64,000 nt of DNA from Planctomycetia bacterium (GCA_015075745.1 JABTTW010000002.1:186001-250000); one strand, 5' to 3'. Counted from the stretch's first letter, positions 26,273-35,965 are shown. The notes: a model not told the origin generated them from the letters alone. A program made the numbers and translations.

Positions 26273-27996
26273 GTTCTATTCTCCGGATCGAACCGGAATT
26301 TGCGGAGCTGCTTGCGGCGGCCGGGCTGCGGAAGTTCGAAGACTTCATGCGCATGAAGTCGATCGCCCCGGCCACGAGCAAACATGCCGCTCGGGAGACG
26401 GTTCCCGTGGAGATTGGGCAGAACGGCACTACGCGGCGATTTTACTTGAAGCGCGTGTTTCGCGTGCCGGCGAGCCACGCGTATGGGCCGCTGCTTAGGT
26501 TTCAACGGGCCGAATCGCAGCCGTCGCGGGAATGGACGATGCTGGGTGAACTGACGGCGTCCGGCATTCCGGCCATGCGGCGCGTGGCCTTCGGCGAAAA
26601 GCGCGTGCTCGGTGTACCGAAGAAGGCCTTTCTGCTCGTCGAAGAGGTGCCGATTGCGCACAACCTCGAGGACTGGTTTATTCAGGGTTTCAATCGGCCC
26701 GGCGAATTGGGTTGCGCGGCGAGGAGGCGCTTGGTCTTCGCCCTCGGCTCGCTGGTCGGCAGGCTGCAGCGCGAGCGATTTGCGTGGCCGGACATGCATG
26801 CGAAGCACATTTACGCGGCCGACGAAGTCGACGGCGGTCGACGGTGGCAATTCGCCCTTATCGACGTTGAGCGAATGCAGCGGCTGAGCCGCCCTGCGAT
26901 CGAGTACTCCGCCGACGGAATTCCGGAAATAACCAAGCCGTTCCGTTCCGACCTCCGGCGATTTGAAAAGAGCTTTCTGGCGTCGCGTCTCAACTACTCT
27001 GATTACCTCTGCTTTGTGGCGGGCTACTGGCGTGTCGCGCTTGATGCGCCGACTCAAAAGCCTGTCGATCGTTCATCGCGACGGGCCGGCATCAGCGCCT
27101 GGGAGCTGCGGCCGCGCCTTCCGGATGACTTTGTGCATCCCCGTTCGCTGAGCACGACTCGCCATGGGCGCATCTGGGCCACGCGCGAGGGACGGGAACT
27201 GCTGGAGGCGAATCAGCTCGGGACCATCGACGACGTCTTCGCCATGTCGAACGGCGCGTCGCTGACCAAGCCCGGGCTCGACGCCCATCGGGATCGAATC
27301 CGTCTGGAATTGAAGCGGCCCGAGGGCGGTCAATGCGTTTGCTATCTCAAGCGATATCGTCGCCCTCCCATCGGTCTTCAGCTCAGCCAGTTAATCGCGC
27401 ACCGGCGGCTGGGCGGACCTGCCCGCGCGGAGTCGGACTTCATTCGGCGGCTCGGTCATATCGGCATCGCGACTATGCGGGGCATCGCGATGGGGTTGCA
27501 GATGCGGGGCGCGCTTCAGGAGCAGAGCTTTTTTCTGACGGAAGAGGTTCCAGGCGAGTCGCTGGAGAAGCTGGCACAGCGATGCATGACCGACCCCTCC
27601 GCGATTCCGCCTGCGCGAGACCGGCACGAGATCATTCGCCAGTTGGCGCTGGTTGCGCGCCGGCTGCACGAGCACGATTACTTTCATCGAGATTTGTACC
27701 TGTGTCACGTCTTCATGCGCCGCGGCGATGACGGCCGCATTGCGCTACGGCTCATCGACCTGGCACGGATGATCGAGCGTCCGCTGATGCGGGAGCGCTG
27801 GGTCACCAAGGATCTGGCGGCACTGGACTACAGCAGCCCCCATCCGCTGGTCACGCGGGCGGACCGGCTTCGGTTCCTGTACTATTACTGCCGCGAGGAT
27901 GACGGCCGGCTGTCGGAGTTTCGGCTGCGTCAGACGATGGGGCGGGTGCGGCGTCGGGTGTTGAAGATGGCGCGGCACGATCGGCATCGCGCATGA
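26269..27996 (+). CDS. Fused double WaaP/InaA-type kinase
   Basis: A 575-residue protein with two complete kinase domains in tandem. The first (about 1-260) has Lys61 in RFYLKRVFRV, a loop WPDMHAKHIYA and an Asp in FALIDVERM. The second (about 285-575) has VCYLKRYRRPP, YFHRDLYLCHVFM and LRLIDLARM; its HRDLYLCH loop closely resembles the loop of WaaP, the LPS core heptose kinase. Domain one has PDMH instead of HRDL, so its chemistry may differ. It is coupled to the previous gene by ATGA and precedes the GT4 gene by 25 bases. With its neighbours it gives four kinase domains in three genes. Confidence 0.78.
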   Translation: MSSILRIEPEFAELLAAAGLRKFEDFMRMKSIAPATSKHAARETVPVEIGQNGTTRRFYLKRVFRVPASHAYGPLLRFQRAESQPSREWTMLGELTASGIPAMRRVAFGEKRVLGVPKKAFLLVEEVPIAHNLEDWFIQGFNRPGELGCAARRRLVFALGSLVGRLQRERFAWPDMHAKHIYAADEVDGGRRWQFALIDVERMQRLSRPAIEYSADGIPEITKPFRSDLRRFEKSFLASRLNYSDYLCFVAGYWRVALDAPTQKPVDRSSRRAGISAWELRPRLPDDFVHPRSLSTTRHGRIWATREGRELLEANQLGTIDDVFAMSNGASLTKPGLDAHRDRIRLELKRPEGGQCVCYLKRYRRPPIGLQLSQLIAHRRLGGPARAESDFIRRLGHIGIATMRGIAMGLQMRGALQEQSFFLTEEVPGESLEKLAQRCMTDPSAIPPARDRHEIIRQLALVARRLHEHDYFHRDLYLCHVFMRRGDDGRIALRLIDLARMIERPLMRERWVTKDLAALDYSSPHPLVTRADRLRFLYYYCREDDGRLSEFRLRQTMGRVRRRVLKMARHDRHRA

Positions 27997-28021
27997 TTTG
28001 ATGGAGTGAGTTGACGGTCGC

Positions 28022-29197
28022 GTGAAGATAGCACTGGTTATAGAACGATTCGAGCCGTGGCGAGGCGGGGCGGAAACTTCCACGCAGGAAATCGCCCGAT
28101 TGCTGGCGGCGATGGGCCACGACGTCCACGTGGTCACCGCGACGAACGCGGTGGGCCCACCGGACATCACCATTCGGCGGGTTCCCGCGACGACGCTGCT
28201 TCGCCCGCTGCGGATGGCTGCGTTCGTGCGCCGCACGACCGAGTTGCTGCGCCGGGAGCGTTTCGACATCATCCATGCCATTTCGCCGCTGGCGATGGCG
28301 GATTTCTACCAGCCTCGCGGCGGACTGATCGGCGAGACGCTGGAGCGTAACGTCGCCACGCGGTCGTCGCGACCGCGGCAACTCCTGAAGCAGGCGCTGC
28401 TGGCGATGAACATAAAGCAGCGCAGCCTGCTCGATCTTGAGCGTGCAGTGTTTCAGAATCCCGAAGTGAAAATCCTGGCGGTGTCGAAGTACGTCGCAAG
28501 CCAATGTGAACGGATCTACGGCGCATTGCCGCCCCGCGTGAAGGTGGTGTTCAACGGCGTGCGAATCCCACTGCCCACGCCTGCGGAAAAGGCGGCCCAT
28601 CGGAGCGAAATCCACAGACAGCATCAGATTCCCGATTCATCGCTCGTTCTGCTCTTTGTCGCGCACAACTTTCGCCTCAAGGGGCTGGGACCGTTGATCG
28701 AGACGGCCTCGCGCCTGGTCACCTCGGGGTACCGGGACTTTCGTATTCTCGTCGTCGGACGCGACAACCCGGTCGGATATCAGCGTCGCATCGAAAGCCT
28801 GGGGCTGTCCGGGCACATCACGTTTACCGGCCCCAGCAGACGATCGCAGGTATACATGGATGGCGCCGACGCCCTGGTTCATCCGACCTATTACGATCCG
28901 TGCAGCCGGGTGGTGCTCGAGGCGCTGTCCTGCGGTCTGCCGTGCCTGACGACGAAATTCAACGGAGCGGCGGAAGTGATGAGCGACGGGCGCGAGGGCT
29001 TCGTGATTGATTCACCCGACGACATCGGGCTCTGGGCGCGGCGCATTCGGGAGCTGGCCGATGAGGACCTCCGCCGAAAGATGTCCGCCCGGGCACTGGA
29101 GCTGCGCGAGCAGTTGAGCATGGAGCGGCATGTTAAAGAGCTGGACGCGATTTTCCGGGAATCGGTGGAAACAAGGGCCCCTTCGCGCAGCGCGTAA
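28022..29197 (+). CDS. Glycosyltransferase family 4
   Basis: A 391-residue GT-B fold glycosyltransferase. The N-terminus MKIALVIERFEPWRGGAETS is typical of WaaG-like GT4 enzymes. The C-terminal domain has the GT4 signature region HPTYYDPCSRVVLEALSCGL with the E-x7-E pattern, and GLPCLTTKFNGAAEV. Start codon is GTG. In LPS-making bacteria a GT4 of this kind adds the first outer-core hexose; the heptosyltransferase and kinases upstream support that role by inference. The stop overlaps the plsY start as TAATG. Confidence 0.85.
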   Translation: MKIALVIERFEPWRGGAETSTQEIARLLAAMGHDVHVVTATNAVGPPDITIRRVPATTLLRPLRMAAFVRRTTELLRRERFDIIHAISPLAMADFYQPRGGLIGETLERNVATRSSRPRQLLKQALLAMNIKQRSLLDLERAVFQNPEVKILAVSKYVASQCERIYGALPPRVKVVFNGVRIPLPTPAEKAAHRSEIHRQHQIPDSSLVLLFVAHNFRLKGLGPLIETASRLVTSGYRDFRILVVGRDNPVGYQRRIESLGLSGHITFTGPSRRSQVYMDGADALVHPTYYDPCSRVVLEALSCGLPCLTTKFNGAAEVMSDGREGFVIDSPDDIGLWARRIRELADEDLRRKMSARALELREQLSMERHVKELDAIFRESVETRAPSRSA

Positions 29198-29910
29198 TGA
29201 GTCGCGGAACTTTTTCTAGCGGAACCTCGGCGATGCCTCAATCAGAACTGGTGACCCTCCTTGTTGCAGCCTACCTGGTCGGTGGGATTCCCTTCGGGTT
29301 TATTATTGCCCGGCATCGCGGCGTGGACCTTCGCAAGGCAGGCAGCGGAAACGTCGGCGCGACGAACGTCGGTCGCGTGCTGGGCAAGAAATGGGGGGTA
29401 CTTGTATTCATCCTCGATCTGGGCAAAGGCGCTTTGGTGTCCATCGTCGCGGCGAAATTGGCGTCTTCGCATTCCGAGTCCGAGACGATGAGGGATTGGG
29501 TCTGGCTCGCCTGCGGTGCGTCCTGCATCGTTGGTAGTATTTTTCCGATCTATCTGCGATTTCAAGGCGGCAAGGGCGTGGCCGCTTCCCTGGGAGTCAT
29601 CCTGGGCATTTATCCATATCTGACTTTGCCCGGCCTGCTGGCTTTTGCCTTATGGGTCATCGTCGTGAAGGCCAGCGGATACGTGTCGCTTGCGTCCCTA
29701 TCCGCCGCCGTATTCCTGCCACTGGGGTACACGGTCATGGCGTGGTTCGCTCCGTGGCCGCTATCGGTCCATTACCCCCTTTTGGCCCTTCAGGCCACCC
29801 TGAGCGTGCTGGTGTTTATTCGCCACCGGGAAAACATCCGCCGATTGCTCGCCGGGACCGAGAATCGAATCGGTCGAACAGGTGATGGCCAAACAAAACC
29901 GGCATCCTGA
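29197..29910 (+). CDS. plsY: Glycerol-3-phosphate acyltransferase PlsY
   Basis: PlsY transfers an acyl group from acyl-phosphate to glycerol-3-phosphate, the first step of phospholipid synthesis, in the inner membrane. The 237-residue product has about five hydrophobic segments. The three family motifs are visible: VDLRKAGSGNVGATNVGR, FQGGKGVAASLG and a late FIRHRENIRRLL. The TAATG junction with the glycosyltransferase supports the start at 29197; an ATG at 29233 would remove a short non-conserved N-terminus. The C-terminal 20 residues are polar and variable. It ends the operon. Confidence 0.92.
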   Translation: MSRGTFSSGTSAMPQSELVTLLVAAYLVGGIPFGFIIARHRGVDLRKAGSGNVGATNVGRVLGKKWGVLVFILDLGKGALVSIVAAKLASSHSESETMRDWVWLACGASCIVGSIFPIYLRFQGGKGVAASLGVILGIYPYLTLPGLLAFALWVIVVKASGYVSLASLSAAVFLPLGYTVMAWFAPWPLSVHYPLLALQATLSVLVFIRHRENIRRLLAGTENRIGRTGDGQTKPAS

Positions 29911-30259
29911 CATTTTTGGACCACCCCGTTTGTTCAGACTTGCCACCAAAGAACCTTGATTGCTCCAAACTGGAGACGTAGACTCTGTCGAAGCTGCCGC
30001 CTCGGCGTGGGCAGACAGGCCGCATTCCGTGCCTGCATGGGTTGTCTCGCCGAGGGTTGTTGCAATGAGGGCAACCGGCATTGGGGGGGAAATGGATTCT
30101 CGCAATCCATTGTTACGCGATTCAAAGCGTCGTACGCCGCGTTCGTCGAAATCGGTGAGCTGTTGCTTGCACGATTGCTTTTGAATGCCGGGTCCGCCGG
30201 ATGAATTGCGTAGAGCGGGATCGAGCCTTCGCGGCTCATGCCCGTAGGAGGGTGTCTCG
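29911..30259. other. Non-coding gap upstream of the DVYFGT lipoprotein gene
   Basis: About 350 bases. Short open frames exist but have no ribosome-binding site or recognisable product. I see no repeat of the A or B family. The last bases hold TAGGAGG for the next gene. Confidence 0.45.
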
Positions 30260-33139
30260 ATGTTTCGTTCCAGGTTGTTAAAGACATGCGCGATCGTGCT
30301 ATGCATTGCCTGGGGATCGGCTCTTTCCGGAGCTGCCTGCGGGACGGGCGTTACGCTCAATCCGTTCGGCACGATCACCTCGCTTCAGTTGTTTGATCAG
30401 CCCGATCACACTGTCGCATTCAGCATCGAGTCGGCGGTGACCGATCCGTCCGCCGTCGCCAAGGTGAACTGGGTGTTCGGTGACGGCGGAGGCTTTGTCG
30501 CCGGGGCAGCGAATCGAACGACCATTACGCATCTGTACGTCGGCACCGGAGACTTTCAGGTGACGGCGTTCGTCTTTGATGCGCAGGGCAACGTCGAACA
30601 GATCAACGGCCTTGCCAAGGTGGTGCCATCGGGCAACAATCCGGGCGGACCGCTTCCCACCGATCTTCCCGGTCAGATTCTCGGCCCGAACCCAGTCGAT
30701 AATGCCACCAACGTGGCGGTCAATACCAAGCTGACCTGGACCGCGGGCTCCAACGCGACCAGTCACGATGTGTATCTCGGCACGAGTGAGACGGCGGTGA
30801 CTAACGCGACCGATTCGGACGCGGCGAACTTCAAGGGCAATCAGACCACGACCAGTTTCGATCCCGGCGGACTTGCCGCGAACACGACTTTCTTCTGGCG
30901 CATCGACGAGGTCAATTCGGTCGGCATCACCAAGGGAACCGTGAGAAAGTTCACCACCGTTGCGGCGCCGACCAAGGCCAAGACGCCTGTTCCGCAGAAC
31001 GGCTCGATGAATGCCCGAGTGGACCAGGTCCTGCAGTGGGTCGCCGGCACGGGTGCGACGAGCCACGACGTGTATTTCGGCACGAACATGGGCGACGTGG
31101 CGGCGGCGACCGTCGATACGCCCGACATCTTCAAGGGTAATCAGACCGGCGTGATGTTTGATCCGGAGGATATGGCTGCGCTGATCGACGGGGAGTTGAT
31201 CGGCAGCACGCAGTACTTCTGGCGCGTCGATGAGAAGGGTCCGGGCGGCACGACGGCCGGCGATGTCTGGGCCTTCACCACGCGCGCGCCGCCTCCGATG
31301 ATCACCAACCCGAATCCGGCGGATACGTCGGTGGATATCAATATCAGCACGGTCCTGACGTGGAACGGGGCCGCGAGCATCGAGAGCTACGACGTGTATC
31401 TCGGCGTCGATCCGATCGACGTCGCACTGGCCGATCGAAACAGCCCCGAGTTCCTGGGCAATCGAACCAGCAAGAACTTCACGCCGTCAACGCTGTTCAC
31501 GAATACGGACTACTTCTGGCGCATCGACACGCTCGGGCCCGGCGGCACGACAATGGGCATGGTCTTCACGTTCAAAACGGCGGACTTCCCGGCGGCGGTG
31601 ACGCTGACGGCTCCGGCGAATCTGTCGCTGGATCAGGACGTTGAATCGACATTGATGTGGATGGCCGGCGTCGGCGGCGGACCGCTGACGAGCTTTGAGG
31701 TCTTCCTCAGCACCAATCAGAGTCAGGTGGTCACGCGAAACGCATCGGCCCGAGTGGCGACACTTGGACCGGCGGCGACGATGCACGACATCATGCCGGC
31801 GATCGCGGCCAATACCAACTTCTTCTGGACGGTCGATGCCATGGGGCCCGGCGGCCGGCAGGAAGGCCCGATCTTCACGTTCCGAACCGGCTTGATGCCC
31901 AACCTGGCCACCATGCCGATGCCCGCCAACAACGCGAACTCCGTTGCGGCCGACGTTGTCCTCAACTGGACCGCGGGCGCGAATACGCTCTCACACAATG
32001 TCTACTTCGGTACATCTTCAACCGCCGTCGCCAATGCCAACGAGGACTCTGTTGAGTTCAAGGGCAATCTGCCGGTTGGAACGACGTTCTTCAACCCGCC
32101 CGATGGCGTGGTGTCAGCTCTTGCCTCCAATACGCCGTTCTTCTGGCGCATCGATGAAGTCGGCACGGGTGGTGTTCGTACCGGGACGGTATGGACGTTT
32201 ACCACGGGCCCCGGCAAGGCAATTAATCCTACTCCTGCCAATGGTGGCAGTGGTTCGGCCCTCACGGCGGCCGTGAGCTGGACCGCAGGGGCCGGCGCGA
32301 CCAGCCACGACGTGTACTTCGGCACCAGCCTTGGTGATGTCACCACCGCCACGCCGCTGACGCCCAGCATCTACCGCGGCAGCCAGGCAGGCACAACGTT
32401 CGACCCACCGGGTGATCTGGTTGCGAACACTGCCTACTTCTGGCGTATTGACGAAAAGGTCGGCACGAACATCACGCACGGTGACGTCTGGATGTTCACC
32501 ACCATCCTGGGGAAGGCGACCAATCCCGCTCCGGCCAACATGGCCACGGGGGTGGAAGTCGATGAGATTCTCGAGTGGACGGCCGGCATCGGCGCCGACA
32601 TGCACGATGTATATTTCGGAACGAGTCTCTCGGCCGTGACAAACGCTACGACCGCGAGCGCGGAGTACCGAGGCCAGCAGTCGGGCACCTTGTTTGATCC
32701 TGCCTCGGTGATGGCGATCACGGCGAATACGCTGTACTACTGGCGGATCGACACGGTCGCATCCGGCGGAGCGCCCGTCACCAAGGGCGACACATGGCGG
32801 TACACGACCCTGGCGCCGCCCGGCCTCATCAGCGGTCCGAGTCCGCTGAACGGCGCCACGATGGTGAGCACGAGCACGTCGCTGACGTGGGCGAGCGCTG
32901 ACCGCGCCGAAGAGTATGACGTCTATTTCGTATCGCAGGCAGCCAACGGGGCCTTGCCGCCCGGCGACCAGATCGCCGTCGCAACGACGACAAGCCTGAC
33001 GTACCAGGGCAGGCAGACCAATCGGGTATTCAACCCTGGTATGTTGACACCGAACACGACGTATCTCTGGAGAGTCGATGCCGTGAATGGATCCGGCACG
33101 ACGGCGGGCGGTGTGTTCACGTTTACCACGGCGCCGTAA
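30260..33139 (+). CDS. Exported PKD plus eight DVYFGT-repeat protein
   Basis: A 959-residue secreted or lipid-anchored protein. TAGGAGG lies 8 bases before the ATG. The signal peptide (MFRSRLLKTCAIVLCIAWGS) ends in SGAACG; this could be a weak lipobox, with Gly at -3. Residues of about 55-120 resemble a PKD domain (VNWVFGDGGGF). Eight repeats of about 95-100 residues follow. Each has the order P.NG....V...L.WTAG, SHDVYFGTS, FKGNQ...FDP, FWRIDE...G and VWTFTT. The repeats look like fibronectin-III-type sandwiches common in planctomycete surface proteins. No enzyme domain is present, so an adhesive or scaffold role is inference. It is transcribed alone and closed by a terminator. Confidence 0.75.
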   Translation: MFRSRLLKTCAIVLCIAWGSALSGAACGTGVTLNPFGTITSLQLFDQPDHTVAFSIESAVTDPSAVAKVNWVFGDGGGFVAGAANRTTITHLYVGTGDFQVTAFVFDAQGNVEQINGLAKVVPSGNNPGGPLPTDLPGQILGPNPVDNATNVAVNTKLTWTAGSNATSHDVYLGTSETAVTNATDSDAANFKGNQTTTSFDPGGLAANTTFFWRIDEVNSVGITKGTVRKFTTVAAPTKAKTPVPQNGSMNARVDQVLQWVAGTGATSHDVYFGTNMGDVAAATVDTPDIFKGNQTGVMFDPEDMAALIDGELIGSTQYFWRVDEKGPGGTTAGDVWAFTTRAPPPMITNPNPADTSVDINISTVLTWNGAASIESYDVYLGVDPIDVALADRNSPEFLGNRTSKNFTPSTLFTNTDYFWRIDTLGPGGTTMGMVFTFKTADFPAAVTLTAPANLSLDQDVESTLMWMAGVGGGPLTSFEVFLSTNQSQVVTRNASARVATLGPAATMHDIMPAIAANTNFFWTVDAMGPGGRQEGPIFTFRTGLMPNLATMPMPANNANSVAADVVLNWTAGANTLSHNVYFGTSSTAVANANEDSVEFKGNLPVGTTFFNPPDGVVSALASNTPFFWRIDEVGTGGVRTGTVWTFTTGPGKAINPTPANGGSGSALTAAVSWTAGAGATSHDVYFGTSLGDVTTATPLTPSIYRGSQAGTTFDPPGDLVANTAYFWRIDEKVGTNITHGDVWMFTTILGKATNPAPANMATGVEVDEILEWTAGIGADMHDVYFGTSLSAVTNATTASAEYRGQQSGTLFDPASVMAITANTLYYWRIDTVASGGAPVTKGDTWRYTTLAPPGLISGPSPLNGATMVSTSTSLTWASADRAEEYDVYFVSQAANGALPPGDQIAVATTTSLTYQGRQTNRVFNPGMLTPNTTYLWRVDAVNGSGTTAGGVFTFTTAP

Positions 33140-33172
33140 CTCGCCGAAGATCGAATTGTGCACTTTCAGGGG

Positions 33173-33208
33173 AGGCCTCCGCTAACGACGGGGGCCTTTC
33201 CTTTTTTT
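33173..33208 (+). terminator. Rho-independent terminator
   Basis: AGGCCTCC pairs with GGGGGCCT (one G-T wobble) around a 9-base loop, followed by a T-rich run (TTTCCTTTTTTT). It lies about 35 bases after the stop of the DVYFGT-repeat gene. Confidence 0.8.
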
Positions 33209-33252
33209 ATGCGCGCATCTGGATTACACGGGTGGAGACTGATCGGCGGGAA

Positions 33253-34029
33253 TCAGGACTCGTCGGCATCCGATTCGGCGGAGTCGTCGTCGCCTTCGAC
33301 GATCGACAATCGCGGCGCGGCATCGGCTGGTTCAATGTCCGCTGAAGCCTCATCATGGACCGGTCGCGGCTTGAGCGTGGTCGCCGATGCGCCGCCGGAA
33401 AGCGCCTCAACCTGCGGCAGGTCCTCCAGCGACGCGAGTCCGAACACCTCAAGAAATCGCTTGGTCGTTCCGTAGAGCATCGGTCGGCCCAGGTCTTCCG
33501 CCCTGCCGACGATCTTGACGAGATTCATCTCGCGCAGGCGATTGAGCATCTCCCCAGCCGCCACGCCGCGAACCGCCTCGACGTCCGCCCGGGTGCAGGG
33601 CTGCTTGTAGGCCACGACGGCCAGCGACTCCAAGGCCGCACCGGAGAGCTTGGTCTCCTGCCGGGCGCGCAGCAGCTTGGTCAGCCAAGTGTTGTAGGCG
33701 GGCAGGGTGAGCATCTGAAACCCACCGGCGATCTCGGAAATGCGGAACGACATCCCGCGATCGGCGTATTCATCGTTGAGCGAGACGACGTGGTCGCGGA
33801 CGTCCCGGGCGTTGCCCACACCCAGAATCGAGGTCACCTTTGTCGCGGGGATGGGAGAATCAGAGGCAAAGAGAATCGCCTCGACGACGCGGCGCGGCTC
33901 GATCTGCACCGCCTCGTCCGACTGCGACTCCATCGAGTCCGTGCCGTCCGCCATTGCCGGATCGCCCGGTTCGTCAGGATTGCGGGTTTGCTCGTCCATA
34001 TCGGTAATCGTCGTGGAACCACCATCCAT
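33253..34029 (-). CDS. scpB: Segregation and condensation protein B
   Basis: ScpB binds ScpA and the SMC ATPase to form the bacterial condensin that organises and segregates chromosomes. The 258-residue product has the two winged-helix domains: VEAILFASDSPIPATKVTSI at about residue 48 and LAVVAYKQPCTRADVEAVRG in the second. GRPMLYGTTKRFLEVFGL is the family's C-terminal signature. The N-terminal 45 residues and the C-terminal 45 are acidic and disordered-looking, longer than in many homologues. AGGAG lies 9 bases before the ATG. scpA is not in the window. The gene is divergent from murI. Confidence 0.92.
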   Translation of the reverse strand: MDGGSTTITDMDEQTRNPDEPGDPAMADGTDSMESQSDEAVQIEPRRVVEAILFASDSPIPATKVTSILGVGNARDVRDHVVSLNDEYADRGMSFRISEIAGGFQMLTLPAYNTWLTKLLRARQETKLSGAALESLAVVAYKQPCTRADVEAVRGVAAGEMLNRLREMNLVKIVGRAEDLGRPMLYGTTKRFLEVFGLASLEDLPQVEALSGGASATTLKPRPVHDEASADIEPADAAPRLSIVEGDDDSAESDADES

Positions 34030-34248
34030 GGCTCGGTGCTCCTGTGGTGTAAGTGCCGGGTACAGATTCTAGCGGATTTTCCCGCTGCGCCGCAATCGGA
34101 CCCCATCATCAGTTTTGAGAATCCTTCACACGGACGATACTATACAGGCCTCGTGCTTTCTGGGCATGGGCAGTCAATCATTCCGGCGTCGGTGCGACAA
34201 ACCGCCCGAGTGCCGGTTGGATGTTCTCCTCACAGGGAAGTGACGAAC

Positions 34249-35100
34249 ATGAGTGGTGACGCGCGATGCATCGGTGTGTTCGATTCGGGAATCGGCGGGC
34301 TTACAGTCGTCCGGGAGCTGCGACGCCGGCTCCCCAATGAGCGGATCGTCTATTTCGGCGATACGGCGCGGGTGCCCTACGGCATCAAGAGCAATCAGAC
34401 GATTACCCGATTCTCGCACGAAATCTGCGATTTTCTTCGCAGGTTCGACCCGAAGATGATCGTCGTCGCATGTAACACCGCCAGTGCCGTGGCCCTGAAG
34501 GACTTGGAAGCCGCGCTGCCCATTCCGGTCATCGGCGTAGTTGAGCCCGGCGCGAAGCAGGCGGTCTTTCTCGCGCGGGGGCACTCGATCGCCGTGATCG
34601 CCACGGAGGCGACCATCGCGTCAGACGCCTATCGCAAGGCCATGGAAAAGTACAATTCCGGGTCGCTCGTCCTGCAGAGGGCCTGCCCGCTTTTCGTCCC
34701 GATTGTCGAGGAAGGCCGGCGTCCGGAGGATCCCATTACTCGGTCAGTCATTGCCGACTATCTGACTCCGCTCATGCATCTCGATCCTGGGGTGATTGTT
34801 CTCGGCTGCACGCATTATCCGCTGCTTAAGACCGCGATCGCGGAGTTTGTAGGCCCCAATATCCAGCTCGTCGACAGCGGCGAGCAGTGCGCCGCCGGGG
34901 TGGTCGAACGGCTTCGCGCCCGTGAGATGTTGAATGAGGAGCCGGGACCGGGGTCGCTGACTTGCTACGTGAGTGACAATCCGCAAAGATTCAAGGAACT
35001 GGGGCAGCGTTTTCTCGACCATCCCGTAGTGGACGTAACCTGGATATCCAATGAGCAGTTTCTATCACATGCTTACGAGCCCGCACCGTCACATGCCTGA
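34249..35100 (+). CDS. murI: Glutamate racemase
   Basis: MurI converts L- to D-glutamate for peptidoglycan. The 283-residue product has IGVFDSGIGGLTVVRELRRR at the start, the first catalytic cysteine in VVACNTASA and the second in VLGCTHYP. AGGGAAG lies 8 bases before the ATG at 34249. The same frame is open far upstream to 33355, but that part is antisense to scpB and is not coding. Presence of murI together with mreB argues that this planctomycete keeps a peptidoglycan pathway. The 3' end overlaps the next gene by 50 bases. Confidence 0.95.
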   Translation: MSGDARCIGVFDSGIGGLTVVRELRRRLPNERIVYFGDTARVPYGIKSNQTITRFSHEICDFLRRFDPKMIVVACNTASAVALKDLEAALPIPVIGVVEPGAKQAVFLARGHSIAVIATEATIASDAYRKAMEKYNSGSLVLQRACPLFVPIVEEGRRPEDPITRSVIADYLTPLMHLDPGVIVLGCTHYPLLKTAIAEFVGPNIQLVDSGEQCAAGVVERLRAREMLNEEPGPGSLTCYVSDNPQRFKELGQRFLDHPVVDVTWISNEQFLSHAYEPAPSHA

Positions 35101-35965
35101 ATCGGCGCGCTGGGGGCAACCGGACTCGCGCTCGCTTTGGAGCAGGGATCAACGAGTATCCTTGCGCGGCGGCGTGTCGAATGCCGTCCGGCCGTTCGGG
35201 TTGCTGTTGATCGTGGTCGCGGTGATGGCTCCATTAAGCACGACCGGTTGCTCGTCATCGCGCAGTGACGGTAAGTGGTTCAAGAAGCCGAAGACGAGCC
35301 AGGACTATCTGGATATGGCGCTGGAGGGACAGTCCGGGGATGAGCGGCGGCGGGGCGTCATCGGGCTGGCCAACAGCCGCGACGGCAAGACCGAATGGGC
35401 GATGAAGGTGTTCGATACGATTGCGCGAACGGATGTGAATGCCGCCGTTCGCTGTGCGGCGATCGCCGCGATGGTGCCCGCGTCGGGGGCGGAACAGGTT
35501 CCAACCGCGCTTAACATTCTCTCCAGTGAATCGGAGCGCATCGAAGGCACGCGGGCGGCTCCGGGGGCCGTTCGCTGGGAGGCCGCGAAGCTGGTGCTGT
35601 TCGTGATTGAACGGTATTCGTACGAAGAGTCGCAGCGAGGCAAAATCGTCCAGGTGCTCCTCGAAAGGATGGCAGTCGACAAGGATCGCAATGTTCGGCT
35701 GACGGCGATGGAAGCTCTGTCATATTTTCCCGAGCCGCCGATCCCCTCGGCGCTGGTGGACGTCATGGAGGAAGACGATTTCGCGCTCCAGCACGCCGCG
35801 GAGCGGGCCCTGATCGCTCTGACCGGCCAGACCCACCATCACGACCCGAAGGCCTGGCGCAAGTGGATCGCGGAAACGCCCGATCTGTTCAAAGACATGG
35901 GCCGCACGCCGCCCGAGATTCAATCCGCGAACACGAAGACGATTCGCTGGGAGTGGCCCTGGTGA
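35051..35965 (+). CDS. HEAT-repeat lipoprotein
   Basis: A 304-residue protein. A hydrophobic stretch (FGLLLIVVAVMAPLSTTGCS) ends in the lipobox STTGC, but it starts only at about residue 49, so the true start may lie downstream (an ATG at 35093 is one option). The mature part is helical with HEAT-like repeats: RRGVIGLANSRD, VRCAAIAAMVPAS, VRLTAMEALSYF and LQHAAERALIALTG. HEAT repeats mediate protein binding, and no catalytic motif is present. The gene overlaps murI by 50 bases and is probably co-transcribed with it. Confidence 0.65.
   Translation: MSSFYHMLTSPHRHMPESARWGQPDSRSLWSRDQRVSLRGGVSNAVRPFGLLLIVVAVMAPLSTTGCSSSRSDGKWFKKPKTSQDYLDMALEGQSGDERRRGVIGLANSRDGKTEWAMKVFDTIARTDVNAAVRCAAIAAMVPASGAEQVPTALNILSSESERIEGTRAAPGAVRWEAAKLVLFVIERYSYEESQRGKIVQVLLERMAVDKDRNVRLTAMEALSYFPEPPIPSALVDVMEEDDFALQHAAERALIALTGQTHHHDPKAWRKWIAETPDLFKDMGRTPPEIQSANTKTIRWEWPW

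Noticed and set aside
33355..34248. In-frame upstream extension of murI
   Set aside because: It is antisense to scpB; murI has a good ribosome-binding site and family start at 34249.
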